From contig CAZAPS010000017.1 of NCBI GenBank assembly GCA_964487355.1, positions 1 through 34,255 on the forward strand: 34,255 bases of DNA. Direction: 5' to 3'. The position numbers and the translations under genes are program-made. Source of the stretch: JAXGYX01 sp964487355 (GTDB lineage: Bacteria; Bacillota; Clostridia; Saccharofermentanales; Fastidiosipilaceae). This document shows positions 25,701 to 33,484 of the stretch, one piece after another; position 1 is the stretch's first letter; the number at the start of each line of letters is the position of its first letter. The notes beneath the pieces were generated by a model. The model saw only the letters and a program-made list of their open reading frames with translations, was not told the origin of the DNA and did not search any database.

Positions 25701-25904
25701 TTGAGTGTCTTCAGCATCTTGATTTTGCTCGCCCTGCTGACTTTTTATAAGATGAAAAGGCGTGAGCGGGCCGCTGTGGGTGAAGCCGGTTCGTTTTTGT
25801 TTGATCGGCTGGATCAAGATGAGATGGACGGCGGACTGTATGGAGCCCATTTCTTATCCGGAGTCACCGAAAGACGAACCGACAATTCGGACAGAGCGGA
25901 ATAA
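22782..25904 (+). CDS. YfhO-family polytopic membrane protein
   Basis: A 1040-residue protein. Residues 1-105 are a Pro/Glu/Thr-rich, then basic, cytoplasmic tail; the first membrane segment is about 109-130. The YfhO signature follows: PLTIDLYHQYAPFL and YSWDGGLGNNFYALFAYYLSSP. About 13 membrane segments extend to about residue 590, then a large extracytoplasmic domain to about 965, one more membrane segment and a short charged tail. YfhO proteins are GT-C-like glycosyltransferases; in Bacillus and Listeria some glycosylate lipoteichoic acid. The substrate here is unknown. TTG 22782 follows AAGGAG at 22769-22774 and overlaps the rsmI stop. Confidence 0.9.
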   Translation: MKSQFDVDDIAHPTPPPESATEPKQTELADPTPHTRISDPTPAAKPTESASQPVSGPEPGPKAEPELNSSQGSTERPFQLKMPRRFKRGPSGERPLRRKKRAYLSGRKVILLSFLFPLLILALVYAAHQFYPIGNRTPLTIDLYHQYAPFLVELRDKLLTGQSLLYSWDGGLGNNFYALFAYYLSSPLNALLVFFPPAWITEAVTTLTLLKIGGSGATFAYMLREAFSPWGQRTISAVRPMLTRKASQTTTDWAVVLCSTFFALSGFMLTYSWDIMWLDAIALMPLVILGLHRMVRDGKFLLYTLSLAGALICNYYIALFVCVFTALYFPVCYFSMSPYLREADRNPFRHFFKTFGKFAGTSLLGAGISAFITLPTYLSLQLTSASTDQLPQQFLMRFSLFEFMGRHMINMPPSIRDGLPNVFTGVLTFMLIPLYIFAKHIRVREKALHLGLLFFLFLSFNSNVLDFLWHGMHYPNQLPYRYSFVYSFLVLIMCYRVLSQLRSFSARSIALAGGGGMLYAILAEVVLPDQVDHESTYLTLAFLLIYLTILVLYKTRHYLLRKTTLILVVVCVVELVLNTSVTIFTIDKNEHYTDRTNFNDDIPAVRSLVSEQEREDPSFWRMEIVQQKTTNSPSLYGYRGFTIFSSTSYEHTARMMRSLGYHGNNINSYMYTSSTAFLDAMFGIKYILNKDRQMNDPRLEFVSESEAGYLYRNDDALSIGYVVPNGIKSWNTEDRDPFRNQEAFLRAAGLDANLYTPLDLIPDSAMATNAQPVTGSKDIGFTVSRSNTNDSMTFEFIVEAQAEQHYTLYFDPDGKSSVEVIVNEQVGTDGVSTNEYQKVTSINEQEMVELGYRKEGDKVRVIVTVPEDGANHVRYWGASTNEAVYEQAVASLKNGQLDVQSFTGARIKGEVTAERSSVLFFSIPFDSSWTLKIDGQPTELFAVGGGLMGAEVGAGSHTVDMKFRPPALVAGTILSVFSILILLALLTFYKMKRRERAAVGEAGSFLFDRLDQDEMDGGLYGAHFLSGVTERRTDNSDRAE

Positions 25905-25989
25905 TGTGAAGTTGAGATATCGAAAAATCGAGAAAAACATAGAAAAATGGAGAAAATTAGCAAAAACTTGAAATATTTTAAAATAGAGC

Positions 25990-26018
25990 TTGACAGCGCT
26001 GATCTCCATCAATAAAAT
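25990..26018 (+). promoter_or_regulatory. Promoter of rplM-rpsI
   Basis: A perfect TTGACA (25990-25995), 17-base spacer and TAAAAT (26013-26018). The leader of about 55 bases contains an imperfect hairpin, CGATCCG/CGGTGATCG, near 26038-26060. Known L13 leader RNAs regulate this operon in some Firmicutes, but I cannot confirm a match here. Confidence 0.75.
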
Positions 26019-26081
26019 GAACAAGCAAATTATGACCGATCCGTTTGGGCCGGTGATCGAATTAATGGAGGAACAGTTTAA

Positions 26082-26510
26082 ATGAGTACATATGTGGTTA
26101 AAGCCGCTGATATTCAAAGAAAATGGTATGTCGTCGACGCCGAAGGTAAAACGCTTGGCCGCATGGCGACCGCCATCGCGACGATCCTGATGGGGAAGAA
26201 CAAGCCTCAATACACACCGTCCGCTGATTGCGGCGATTATGTGATCGTTGTCAACGCTGAGAAAATTCACCTGACCGGCGACAAGCGCGCGCAGAAACAT
26301 TATGTCTATAACACCGGCTATCCGGGAGGTCTGCGTCGCATCAACTACGCGACCATGTTGCAAAAGAAACCTGAGAAGGTCATTGAGCTGGCGGTCAAGG
26401 GCATGTTGCCAAAGAACAAACTCGCCCGTCAGATGATTAAGAAGCTTAAAGTGTATGCCGGTCCCGAGCACGATCACAGCGCTCAGCGTCCTGAGACACT
26501 GGATATTTAA
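26082..26510 (+). CDS. rplM: 50S ribosomal protein L13
   Basis: A 142-residue L13, the family length. Family motifs are clear: RKWYVVDAEGKTLGRMAT, LMGKNKPQYTP, DYVIVVNAEKIHLTGDK and KGMLPKNKLARQM. ATG 26082 follows GGAGGA at about 26067-26072. Paired with rpsI, the standard bacterial arrangement. Confidence 0.98.
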   Translation: MSTYVVKAADIQRKWYVVDAEGKTLGRMATAIATILMGKNKPQYTPSADCGDYVIVVNAEKIHLTGDKRAQKHYVYNTGYPGGLRRINYATMLQKKPEKVIELAVKGMLPKNKLARQMIKKLKVYAGPEHDHSAQRPETLDI

Positions 26511-26535
26511 TTGAGAAAAAGGAGTCGCGAATTCA

Positions 26536-26937
26536 ATGGCTATTGAAAGAAATTATTATTATGGTACCGGCCGTCGCAAGAATGCCGTCGCGCGTGTGCG
26601 TGTGTACAATGGATCCGGCCGCATGGTTGTCAACGACAAGGATCTGGACGACTATTTTGGTCTCGAAACGCTGAAACTCATCGCGCGTCAGCCGATCTCC
26701 GTGACCGGAACTGAAGGCAAATTTGACGTGATTTGCAGCGTTCATGGTGGAGGCCTGTCCGGACAGGCCGGAGCGATTCGCCACGGTTTGTCCCGTGCTT
26801 TGGTGGAAGCCAATGCCGAGGAATATAAGGCGACCTTGAAATCCGCCGGTTTTCTGACCCGTGATTCTCGGATGAAAGAACGTAAGAAGTACGGTCTCAA
26901 GAAGGCGCGTAAGGCTTCACAGTTCTCCAAACGTTAA
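26536..26937 (+). CDS. rpsI: 30S ribosomal protein S9
   Basis: A 133-residue S9 with YYYGTGRRKNAVARVR at the start and the C-terminal basic tail ending in SKR, which reaches the P-site tRNA. Starts 25 bases after rplM with an AAAAAGGAG site. Followed by a structured terminator-like element. Confidence 0.98.
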   Translation: MAIERNYYYGTGRRKNAVARVRVYNGSGRMVVNDKDLDDYFGLETLKLIARQPISVTGTEGKFDVICSVHGGGLSGQAGAIRHGLSRALVEANAEEYKATLKSAGFLTRDSRMKERKKYGLKKARKASQFSKR

Positions 26938-26962
26938 GGTCCGCATTACACGATATTTAATG

Positions 26963-27039
26963 AGCGCCCGTTTTCATATTCGTTCGTGTCGTGGAAGGTT
27001 GCTTCCAGCCAACGGATTGAATTGAAACGGGTGCTTTTT
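26963..27039 (+). terminator. Branched hairpin ending in a T-tract after rpsI
   Basis: Outer stem AGCGCCCGTTTT (26963-26974) pairs with GAAACGGGTGCT (27024-27035) with two G-U pairs and runs directly into TTTTT (27035-27039). Inside lies a perfect hairpin TGGAAG-GTTG-CTTCCA (26992-27007). The outer stem and T-tract would terminate transcription. The roughly 50-base insert is larger than usual for a terminator. No clear promoter was found between here and tsaE at 27112. Confidence 0.65.
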
Positions 27040-27111
27040 ATCATGAAGTGATCGTTGGATTGCGCGCCGCGGTTGGATTGAACGTCGCCAATAGATGAGT
27101 CAGGTGATTCC

Positions 27112-27696
27112 ATGTCTGAATTTTTTAATCAAGAGACAATCGTCAGTTGTATTTCACGTACCCCCGACGACACTCGAAAACTGGGTAGGTCGCTGGGCGA
27201 GCGGCTGCCGATGGGCAGTGTGCTTGCGTTGGATGGGTCATTGGGCGCCGGAAAAACAACTTTGACTGCGGGACTTGCCGAAGGTTTGGCAAATTATGAA
27301 GGGACATCGAGCCCCACCTTCACGATTTTGCATGAATACATCCACCCGGACGCGAGGCTGCCGCTCTACCATTTTGATGTCTACCGACTTTCTGATGCGG
27401 ATGAATTTCTAAACGCGGGTTTGGATGAATACTTCAATCTAAACGGAATATGTGTGATCGAATGGGCGAAACGCATTCAGTCGTTGTTGCCTGAGCGGAC
27501 GATTTTTGTCCAACTTGAACGAGCCGCTGAAGAGGCGGATGGTCTGGTCAAGGAGAAATCAGATGGCTCAGTGGAGCTTTTTGAGGACAAACTGCCAAGG
27601 CGAATTCAATTCAAAGGAAACGCTGACGAGATTTCTATCGTGGAATCGGCGCTGATCGCCGCCGGCTTGAGTGAGGAGGAAGCAGATGGATTCTGA
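27112..27696 (+). CDS. tsaE: tRNA t6A biosynthesis ATPase TsaE
   Basis: A 194-residue P-loop ATPase that activates the TsaB-TsaD complex for N6-threonylcarbamoyladenosine formation at tRNA position 37. Walker A is GSLGAGKTT at 42-50, followed by SSPTFTILHEY, YHFDVYRL and VIEWAKR. Usual length is about 150-155; here residues about 150-194 are an additional acidic segment. ATG 27112 has an AGGTGAT site at about 27100-27106. Overlaps tsaB by 11 bases. TsaC and TsaD are not in the window. Confidence 0.94.
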   Translation: MSEFFNQETIVSCISRTPDDTRKLGRSLGERLPMGSVLALDGSLGAGKTTLTAGLAEGLANYEGTSSPTFTILHEYIHPDARLPLYHFDVYRLSDADEFLNAGLDEYFNLNGICVIEWAKRIQSLLPERTIFVQLERAAEEADGLVKEKSDGSVELFEDKLPRRIQFKGNADEISIVESALIAAGLSEEEADGF

Positions 27697-28459
27697 AATC
27701 AGGGATGATGTGGTGTTGTTGTCGTTGGACAGCAGCGGTCATTCTTGTTCGGCCGCTGTCAGCCGTGGTGAGATCGTGTTGGCGGAAATCATTGTGGACA
27801 CGGGCAAAACTCACTCACAAGCGTTGGTGCGGCTATGTGAAACAGTGTTGGCCGAGGCGAACCTGCGCTATGAGGACCTGACCGGGCTGGTTTGTGTGAA
27901 TGGTCCGGGTTCTTACACCGGTATCCGTATTGGCGTGTCGACCTGTATGGGAATGGCGTTCGCGGCGAACAAGCCGGTGATCGGTGTCTCTTCCCTCGCC
28001 GCGCTGGCGGAGCCGTGGAGCGTTCTCGAAGATGTTTTGATCTGCCCCCATTTGGACGCCCGCGGTCAACGTTGCTTCGCGCAGATTTTCTTGAACCAAG
28101 ATCCACTGAACGCACCTGTGGCGACCAATTATTTGTCGTACATTGATGAAATCGCTCAGTTCGTTCGAGATAATGGACTGAAAGATGTGTTGTTGTGCGG
28201 CACCGGAACACCATTGATGAGTGAACTGGCGGAATGGCGCGCGTTTCTTTCGTCGGAAGATTTACGCTATTTTGACACGGGTGACACAAGAATCTCAGCA
28301 TCAGGAGCGGCGAGGGTCGCGTATCGTGAAATCGTATGCGCCGGTGGGCGAGTGCTTCAAGATCCAGCGACTTTGGAAGCGAATTATCTTGCTCTTTCCC
28401 AGGCGGAGCGGTTGAGTCAGGCGAACGCAAAACAAATGAAAATCAAGGGAGGCCAATGA
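27686..28459 (+). CDS. tsaB: tRNA t6A biosynthesis protein TsaB
   Basis: A 257-residue ASKHA-fold protein that partners TsaD and TsaE. Typical stretches are LLSLDSSGHSCSAAVSR at the start and GLVCVNGPGSYTGIRIGVSTCMGMAFA. ATG 27686 follows GAGGAGGA with six-base spacing; the longer reading from 27671 has no site. Its stop overlaps the rimI start (ATGA). Confidence 0.94.
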   Translation: MDSEIRDDVVLLSLDSSGHSCSAAVSRGEIVLAEIIVDTGKTHSQALVRLCETVLAEANLRYEDLTGLVCVNGPGSYTGIRIGVSTCMGMAFAANKPVIGVSSLAALAEPWSVLEDVLICPHLDARGQRCFAQIFLNQDPLNAPVATNYLSYIDEIAQFVRDNGLKDVLLCGTGTPLMSELAEWRAFLSSEDLRYFDTGDTRISASGAARVAYREIVCAGGRVLQDPATLEANYLALSQAERLSQANAKQMKIKGGQ

Positions 28460-28944
28460 ACCGACAGCACTCATCGTTTACGATTATTGACGCGAATATT
28501 TCGATGGTGAACTCAATCACCGCGCTGGAGATGGCCAGTTTTTTTCTTCCGCTGTCCAAGCGGGGCGTGCTGCACGAACTGCGCCATTCAAAAACTGTTT
28601 TTTTGGCCGCGGTGCCGTCGCGTGATCTCAATGAATCCGGTGACGGTGCGCCGGTGGATGTGTTGGGTTATTTATTTTACAGGAAGATCACTGATTTCGC
28701 TGATGTTGGCAATCTCGCGGTACGTGAGGATGCGCGCCAACAGGGAATCGGGACGGCGTTGCTTGCCGAGATGAGACAGCGCTGCCTGCGCGAAAGCATC
28801 CGTGTTGTCCAGCTTGAGGTCAGAGAGACCAATCTTGCGGCGCGGACCCTTTATCGAGCGGTCGGATTTATTGAGGTCGGACTCAGACCAAAATATTATC
28901 TTGATACCGGAGAGACGGCGATTTTAATGGACTGGGTGTTGTGA
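28456..28944 (+). CDS. rimI: Ribosomal protein alanine N-acetyltransferase RimI
   Basis: A 162-residue GNAT-fold acetyltransferase of the RimI group, which acetylates the N-terminal alanine of S18 in E. coli. The acetyl-CoA loop is QQGIGTALL; the motif VVQLEVRETNLAARTLYRAVGF is the conserved RimI C-terminal part. ATG 28456 follows AAGGGAGG at about 28445-28452 and overlaps the tsaB stop. tsaE-tsaB-rimI is a widespread operon. Confidence 0.92.
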   Translation: MNRQHSSFTIIDANISMVNSITALEMASFFLPLSKRGVLHELRHSKTVFLAAVPSRDLNESGDGAPVDVLGYLFYRKITDFADVGNLAVREDARQQGIGTALLAEMRQRCLRESIRVVQLEVRETNLAARTLYRAVGFIEVGLRPKYYLDTGETAILMDWVL

Positions 28945-29092
28945 GTTTATGACGGACAGTCACCTTGAAATTCGTCTCGAGCAAGGACAATTACAAATGT
29001 GAAGACAATGTGCACAAACGATGGGTTAAATTTCAATATTTTCGCTACAAAACCAACAACCTACACAAGAAAAAATATAAAATTTGTTCATG

Positions 29093-29121
29093 TTGACAAA
29101 ATTCAGCGCCCAAACTATACT
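29093..29121 (+). promoter_or_regulatory. Promoter of the HPr-like gene and uvrC
   Basis: A perfect TTGACA (29093-29098), 17-base spacer and TATACT (29116-29121), about 70 bases before the HPr start. It is one of the strongest promoters in the window. The 28945-29092 region before it is AT-rich and holds no supported gene. Confidence 0.8.
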
Positions 29122-29191
29122 TTTATTAATATGAGCATACTTTTTGTTTCAATGATTCTCACAGCCGAAAAATTTAATGTGGAGGACAAGA

Positions 29192-29452
29192 ATGATAGTC
29201 AAATCGGTCGAATTTAAATGCGATGATTCGATGCACATGAAGGCGATTGCGGTACTCATTAAGAAGGCCTCGGCTTTCAATTCCAGAATTTGGTTGACCC
29301 AGGGAGGACGCAAGGCAAACGCCAAAAGTCTTCTGGGTGTGATGTCTTTGGGCATCGACAATGGTTCGCTGATCGATGTGTCGGCGGAAGGTGCGGACGA
29401 GAATGCCGCCATCGACGAGATCACGAGCTACTTAGCGAATCCGGTGCTCTGA
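29192..29452 (+). CDS. HPr-family phosphocarrier-like protein
   Basis: An 86-residue HPr-fold protein, normal HPr length. His15, phosphorylated by enzyme I in the sugar phosphotransferase system, is present, as is Ser46 in NAKSLLGVMSLG, the HPr kinase site. The active-site loop differs: canonical GLHARPAA is SMHMKAIA here, so Arg17 is Lys and Pro18 is Ala. Crh in Bacillus loses His15 instead, so this is a different deviation. It may be a regulatory rather than a sugar-transport HPr. ATG 29192 follows GGAGGA at 29181-29186. Followed after 20 bases by uvrC. Confidence 0.87.
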   Translation: MIVKSVEFKCDDSMHMKAIAVLIKKASAFNSRIWLTQGGRKANAKSLLGVMSLGIDNGSLIDVSAEGADENAAIDEITSYLANPVL

Positions 29453-29472
29453 ATACTGAACCGGAGTGAACA

Positions 29473-31416
29473 TTGCCCGAAGAGAAATTACCACGCGAAA
29501 CGTTTGAAGCCAGATTGGATCTAGTCCCGACGAGTCCGGGCGTTTATTTAATGAAAAACGCCTCGGGCTCTGTTATTTATGTCGGAAAGGCGATCAATCT
29601 TCGCAGCCGCCTGCGCAGTTACTTCGGCGCGAATCCGGCGGGCAATCAAAAAGTCATGGCGATGATCGCTCAAATCCATGATTTTTCATTTCTTGTGGTC
29701 AGCAATGAGCTGGAAGCGCTGATATTGGAGTCAAACCTGATCAAACGCTATCAGCCGTTTTACAATATCTTGTTGAAAGATGACCACGATTATCCCTATT
29801 TGCGCATCACTATGAATGAGTTGTATCCGCGGGCGTTGAAGGCTTATCGCGTTGGACCGGATGTGGAAGAAGGCGCGAAATACTATGGCCCATATCAGGC
29901 CGGCGACCTCTACCGAGCCTTGCGCACCTTGCAGGCGCTGTTTCCGATGAAAGACTGCCGGCGCGTTTTGCCACGCGACATCGGCAAGGAAAGAGAATGT
30001 CTGAATTACCATATTCATCGATGCATCGGGCCCTGCAGAGGTGACGTGTCCGCGGAAGACTACCGCGCCGTCATGCAATCCGTCTGCGATTTTCTCGAAG
30101 GACGATATACCGGTTTGTTGCAGGATCTGCGTGAGCGGATGATGCAGGCCTCAGACCGTCAAGACTTTGAAACCGCCGCGGTGTTTCGTGATCGCCTGCG
30201 CTCGCTGGAAAAATTAATGGAAGAGCAGGTGGCGGTTTCAGATCGCCGGTTTGACAGCGACGCTCTTGGTGTGTGGCGTTCGGGTCTTGAGATTTGCGTG
30301 CTGAAGCTGGAGGTACGCGATGGAAAAATCACCGGCACGTCGACATTTTTTCTGTCGGCTGAAGGAGAGTCGGAATCAGACGCGCTGCTCGCTTTTGTGG
30401 AACAGCATTATCCCAACGCGGCATTCATACCACCGGAGATTTTGACGGATTATTCAACTGACTACGACGAATGGCGAGACACGGCCGAGACGCTTACTAA
30501 GCTACGTGGATCCAAGCTGGTTTTCCACACGCCTCAGCGTGGCACGAAACGAAAAATTTTGGACATGGCGGTCCGCAACGCCAAAGAGGCGATCCGTCGC
30601 CGCGACATTATGCGTGGCAGCAGTCGCGCGGCGGTGGACGCCGCTTTGCAGATGTTGAAGCTTTTGACGGGTATGGACAAGGGTCCCGCGAAAATTGAAG
30701 CTTATGACATCTCCAACGCCGGTCCGGATGATCAGGCCTGCGGCATGGTCGTGTTCATCGATGGGACGGCTCAGCGCGGGCAATACAAGCGTTTCAAGAT
30801 CAAAGAGGCGGATGGACAAGATGACTACCGCGCCATGTCCGAGGCGATCGGCAGAAGAATGGCGCGGGCGGATGATCCAAGTTTCGGGCCATTGCCGGAC
30901 CTGATTCTGGTCGATGGCGGACTTGCGCATGTGTCTGTGATCCGTGCCTTGCTGGATGAACTGGATCATAAAGGCATCAAAGTGGCGGGCATGATTAAAG
31001 ACGGGCGTCACCGAACCAGAGGTCTGGCTTTGGCTGACGGAACGGTGGCGGAATTGGCGCATAACCTTGGCCTTGCCCGTGGATCGTTCGCCAAGGAAAA
31101 CGTTCAACCCGAGGCGTTGGAAGAATATGACCGTGAGGAGCAATTGAATCTATTGCGATTTTTGACCGCGGTGCAGGATGAGGCGCACCGTTTCGCCGCC
31201 CGATACATGGCGACGTTGAGTAAGAATCGTAAATTGAAATATAATCTGGAGAGCATTCCGGGGGTCGGCCCGGCCACTCGCAAACGATTGATGTCCGCTT
31301 TTCGCACGATCAAGGCGATTAGCAAGGCATCGGTGGAAGAACTGATGGAACAAGTGCCGCGACTTGGCGAAAAGACCGCCAAATCGATTTATCGGCATTT
31401 TCACACAGATAAGTGA
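29473..31416 (+). CDS. uvrC: Excinuclease ABC subunit C
   Basis: A 647-residue UvrC that makes both incisions in nucleotide excision repair. N-terminal GIY-YIG nuclease (PGVYLMKNASGSVIYVGKA), a Cys cluster (CLNYHIHRCIGPC), a UVR domain binding UvrB (DRQDFETAAVFRDRL), the RNase H-like second nuclease (AYDISNAGPDDQACGMVVF, LILVDGG), and the C-terminal helix-hairpin-helix pair (SIPGVGPATRKRLM). TTG 29473 follows GGAGTGA. Length slightly above the usual 600-620. Confidence 0.97.
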   Translation: MPEEKLPRETFEARLDLVPTSPGVYLMKNASGSVIYVGKAINLRSRLRSYFGANPAGNQKVMAMIAQIHDFSFLVVSNELEALILESNLIKRYQPFYNILLKDDHDYPYLRITMNELYPRALKAYRVGPDVEEGAKYYGPYQAGDLYRALRTLQALFPMKDCRRVLPRDIGKERECLNYHIHRCIGPCRGDVSAEDYRAVMQSVCDFLEGRYTGLLQDLRERMMQASDRQDFETAAVFRDRLRSLEKLMEEQVAVSDRRFDSDALGVWRSGLEICVLKLEVRDGKITGTSTFFLSAEGESESDALLAFVEQHYPNAAFIPPEILTDYSTDYDEWRDTAETLTKLRGSKLVFHTPQRGTKRKILDMAVRNAKEAIRRRDIMRGSSRAAVDAALQMLKLLTGMDKGPAKIEAYDISNAGPDDQACGMVVFIDGTAQRGQYKRFKIKEADGQDDYRAMSEAIGRRMARADDPSFGPLPDLILVDGGLAHVSVIRALLDELDHKGIKVAGMIKDGRHRTRGLALADGTVAELAHNLGLARGSFAKENVQPEALEEYDREEQLNLLRFLTAVQDEAHRFAARYMATLSKNRKLKYNLESIPGVGPATRKRLMSAFRTIKAISKASVEELMEQVPRLGEKTAKSIYRHFHTDK

Positions 31417-31423
31417 GGCGTCT

Positions 31424-32176
31424 ATGAGACTTTGGGCAATCGCCGACCCACATCTCTCATTCAGCACCAACAAACCGATGGATGTTTTCGGTGAGCGCTG
31501 GAAGGATCACGAGGAGCGTCTTGCGCGGGCGTGGCGATCCGTCGTCTCGTCCGACGATGTGGTGTTGTTGCCCGGAGATATTTCCTGGGCGATCAATTTA
31601 AATGAAGCCGAGGCGGATTTGCGCTTCTTGCATGAACTGCCCGGCAGAAAAATCATTGGTCGCGGCAATCACGATTATTGGTGGACATCGCTTAAGAAGA
31701 TGAACACTTTTGCTGATGAGAAACGACTGGATTCGCTGACCTTCATGCGCCATGACGCCTACCGGTTCGGTGACAGCCGACGCAATTTGGTTGTTTGCGG
31801 AACCAGAGGCTGGTTGACGCCGGACGATTTGACCTGGCAAGAGTCCACCGATCGCAAGATTTATCTGCGTGAGGAGTCCAGGCTGCGCCTGTCGCTGAAC
31901 GCCGCTCAGAACTTGCGCGACGAAGCCACCCAGTTGCTGGTGGCGCTGCATTATCCACCATTCAATCGCTCGCTCAGTCCGACTCTTTTTACAAAGTTGC
32001 TGCATGAATTCAATGTGGATATCTGTCTGTATGGGCATGTGCATGGTGTCGCGGCAGCATCCACGCCGGAAGGTTTGATCGACAATTTGCGCTATGCCAA
32101 TGTATCCGCGGATCATCTACAGTTTCAGCCGTTGCTGGTTTGGGACAGCGAAGCGATTGTTGATCGAAATGATTGA
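31424..32176 (+). CDS. Calcineurin-like metallophosphoesterase
   Basis: A 250-residue cytosolic phosphoesterase with all five metal-binding motifs: ADPHLS, PGDISW, GRGNHDYWW, ALHYPPF and YGHVHG. Substrate unknown; the family includes nucleotide and phosphodiester hydrolases. ATG 31424 follows a GTGAGG site that includes the uvrC stop, so it is probably co-expressed with uvrC. An in-frame extension upstream to 31364 lies inside uvrC and has no ribosome site. Confidence 0.9.
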   Translation: MRLWAIADPHLSFSTNKPMDVFGERWKDHEERLARAWRSVVSSDDVVLLPGDISWAINLNEAEADLRFLHELPGRKIIGRGNHDYWWTSLKKMNTFADEKRLDSLTFMRHDAYRFGDSRRNLVVCGTRGWLTPDDLTWQESTDRKIYLREESRLRLSLNAAQNLRDEATQLLVALHYPPFNRSLSPTLFTKLLHEFNVDICLYGHVHGVAAASTPEGLIDNLRYANVSADHLQFQPLLVWDSEAIVDRND

Positions 32177-32200
32177 GATGAGTGGCAAAAGACGGCTATG

Positions 32201-32220
32201 ATTCATTATAATAAATGAAT
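32201..32220. promoter_or_regulatory. Inverted repeat covering a -10-like box upstream of yicC
   Basis: ATTCATT-ATAATA-AATGAAT, containing TATAAT at 32207-32212. No good -35 is present. A second imperfect stem, ACGGTT (32274-32279) with AACCGT (32289-32294), lies in the leader just before the yicC ribosome site. Either may be regulatory. Confidence 0.35.
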
Positions 32221-32317
32221 TGCACACATAACGGCGTAAGGCGTAACATAATATATAAAGATGACAGAAACTAACGGTTAAACTTTAAAACCGTAAATGC
32301 GATAAAGGTGGTAGAAG

Positions 32318-33205
32318 ATGGCTCTCAGTATGACAGGGTTCGGACGTGGATCGTTTGCGGAAAATGGTCGAATGTCAAATGTGGAGATCAAATCGGTCAA
32401 CAATCGGTATTGCGATCTGCAAGTGCGCATGCCACGGTATTTATCCGCTTTGGAGATGGACGTGCGCAATCGGTGCAAGTCGGTGATCTCAAGAGGGAAA
32501 TTAGATATATTTATCTCGTATTCAGACACGACTTCAAGTGCCCGCCAGGTGCGCGCCAACCAACCATTGGCGACTTCCTATTTAAACGCGGTCCGCGGGT
32601 TGGGGGAGGCCCTCGACATACCCCACTCAATTGATGCCAGAGCTCTGTCAACCTTTCCGGATGTGCTGATTGTCGAAGACAAAGATGAGGAAGTTGACAA
32701 AATCGCGAATCTGATTTTCGCCGCGCTGGATGAGGCGCTGACTCAGTTGGTGGATAGAAAAACAGAAGAGGGCGAGCGATTGACGCTGGACATACTCGCA
32801 GGCTGCGCGAACCTGGAAGAATTGTTGTGTCAAGTGCGTGAGCGCGCGAAACAAGTTCCAATTGATTATAAAGAGCGATTGACAAAACGGATTGATGAAC
32901 TGTTGGCGCCCGAACAGCGAGCCTTTTTTGATGAACAGAGAATGGCCGCTGAGGTGTTGCTTTTTGTGGACAAGGCCGACATCCATGAAGAGATGATCCG
33001 ATTGGAGAGTCATCTGGCGTCCATGCGTGAAGTGGTCAGACAAGACCTCCCGGTAGGCAAGCAGCTGGATTTCTTTTGTCAAGAAGTCAATCGTGAAGTG
33101 AACACGATTGGGTCAAAGGCCAATGATTTGGAGTTGACCAATCTGGCGATCGCGATGAAGTCGGGTCTGGAAAAGATTCGTGAGCAAGTTCAAAACCTGG
33201 AATAG
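32318..33205 (+). CDS. yicC: YicC/YloC-family endoribonuclease
   Basis: A 295-residue protein. N-terminal signature ALSMTGFGRGSF and VEIKSVNNRY, and C-terminal PVGKQLDFFCQEVNREVNTIGSKAND, both diagnostic for the YicC/YloC family, recently recognised as endoribonucleases in E. coli and Bacillus. ATG 32318 follows AAAGGTGG at about 32304-32311. Immediately before remA and gmk, the usual Firmicutes arrangement. Confidence 0.93.
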   Translation: MALSMTGFGRGSFAENGRMSNVEIKSVNNRYCDLQVRMPRYLSALEMDVRNRCKSVISRGKLDIFISYSDTTSSARQVRANQPLATSYLNAVRGLGEALDIPHSIDARALSTFPDVLIVEDKDEEVDKIANLIFAALDEALTQLVDRKTEEGERLTLDILAGCANLEELLCQVRERAKQVPIDYKERLTKRIDELLAPEQRAFFDEQRMAAEVLLFVDKADIHEEMIRLESHLASMREVVRQDLPVGKQLDFFCQEVNREVNTIGSKANDLELTNLAIAMKSGLEKIREQVQNLE

Positions 33206-33232
33206 ATTTTGACGATTTGGAAGGAGAGTGCT

Positions 33233-33484
33233 TTGGCCAGCAATACATTTATCAATGTTGGATTTGGAAATTTGGTGAACGTGAGTAGGTTGATCGCGAT
33301 TGTTGGTCCGGATTCCTCACCGACTCGTAGAATGTTGCAGGACGCCAAAGAGCGCGGAGCGGTGATCGACGCGTCGTCCGGAAAGAAGACACGCTCGGTG
33401 TTGATAATGGATAGTGAACATATAGTCATGTCGGCGCTAACTCCTGAAGAAATAGATAATCAGTTGTCGGAGGAATCATTGTGA
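33233..33484 (+). CDS. remA: RemA family regulator (DUF370)
   Basis: An 83-residue RemA-like protein, in Bacillus a DNA-binding activator of biofilm matrix and osmoprotection genes. Matches the family: FINVGFGNLVNVSRLIAIV, SSPTRRMLQDAKERG and VLIMDSEHIVMSAL. TTG 33233 follows AAGGAGAG at 33221-33228 and gives the usual length; a reading from ATG 33209 would lack a ribosome site. Its stop overlaps the gmk GTG. Confidence 0.92.
   Translation: MASNTFINVGFGNLVNVSRLIAIVGPDSSPTRRMLQDAKERGAVIDASSGKKTRSVLIMDSEHIVMSALTPEEIDNQLSEESL

Noticed and set aside
28999..29217. Small AT-rich 72-codon frame before the HPr gene
   Set aside because: It covers the TTGACA/TATACT promoter and the HPr ribosome site, and has no ribosome site of its own.
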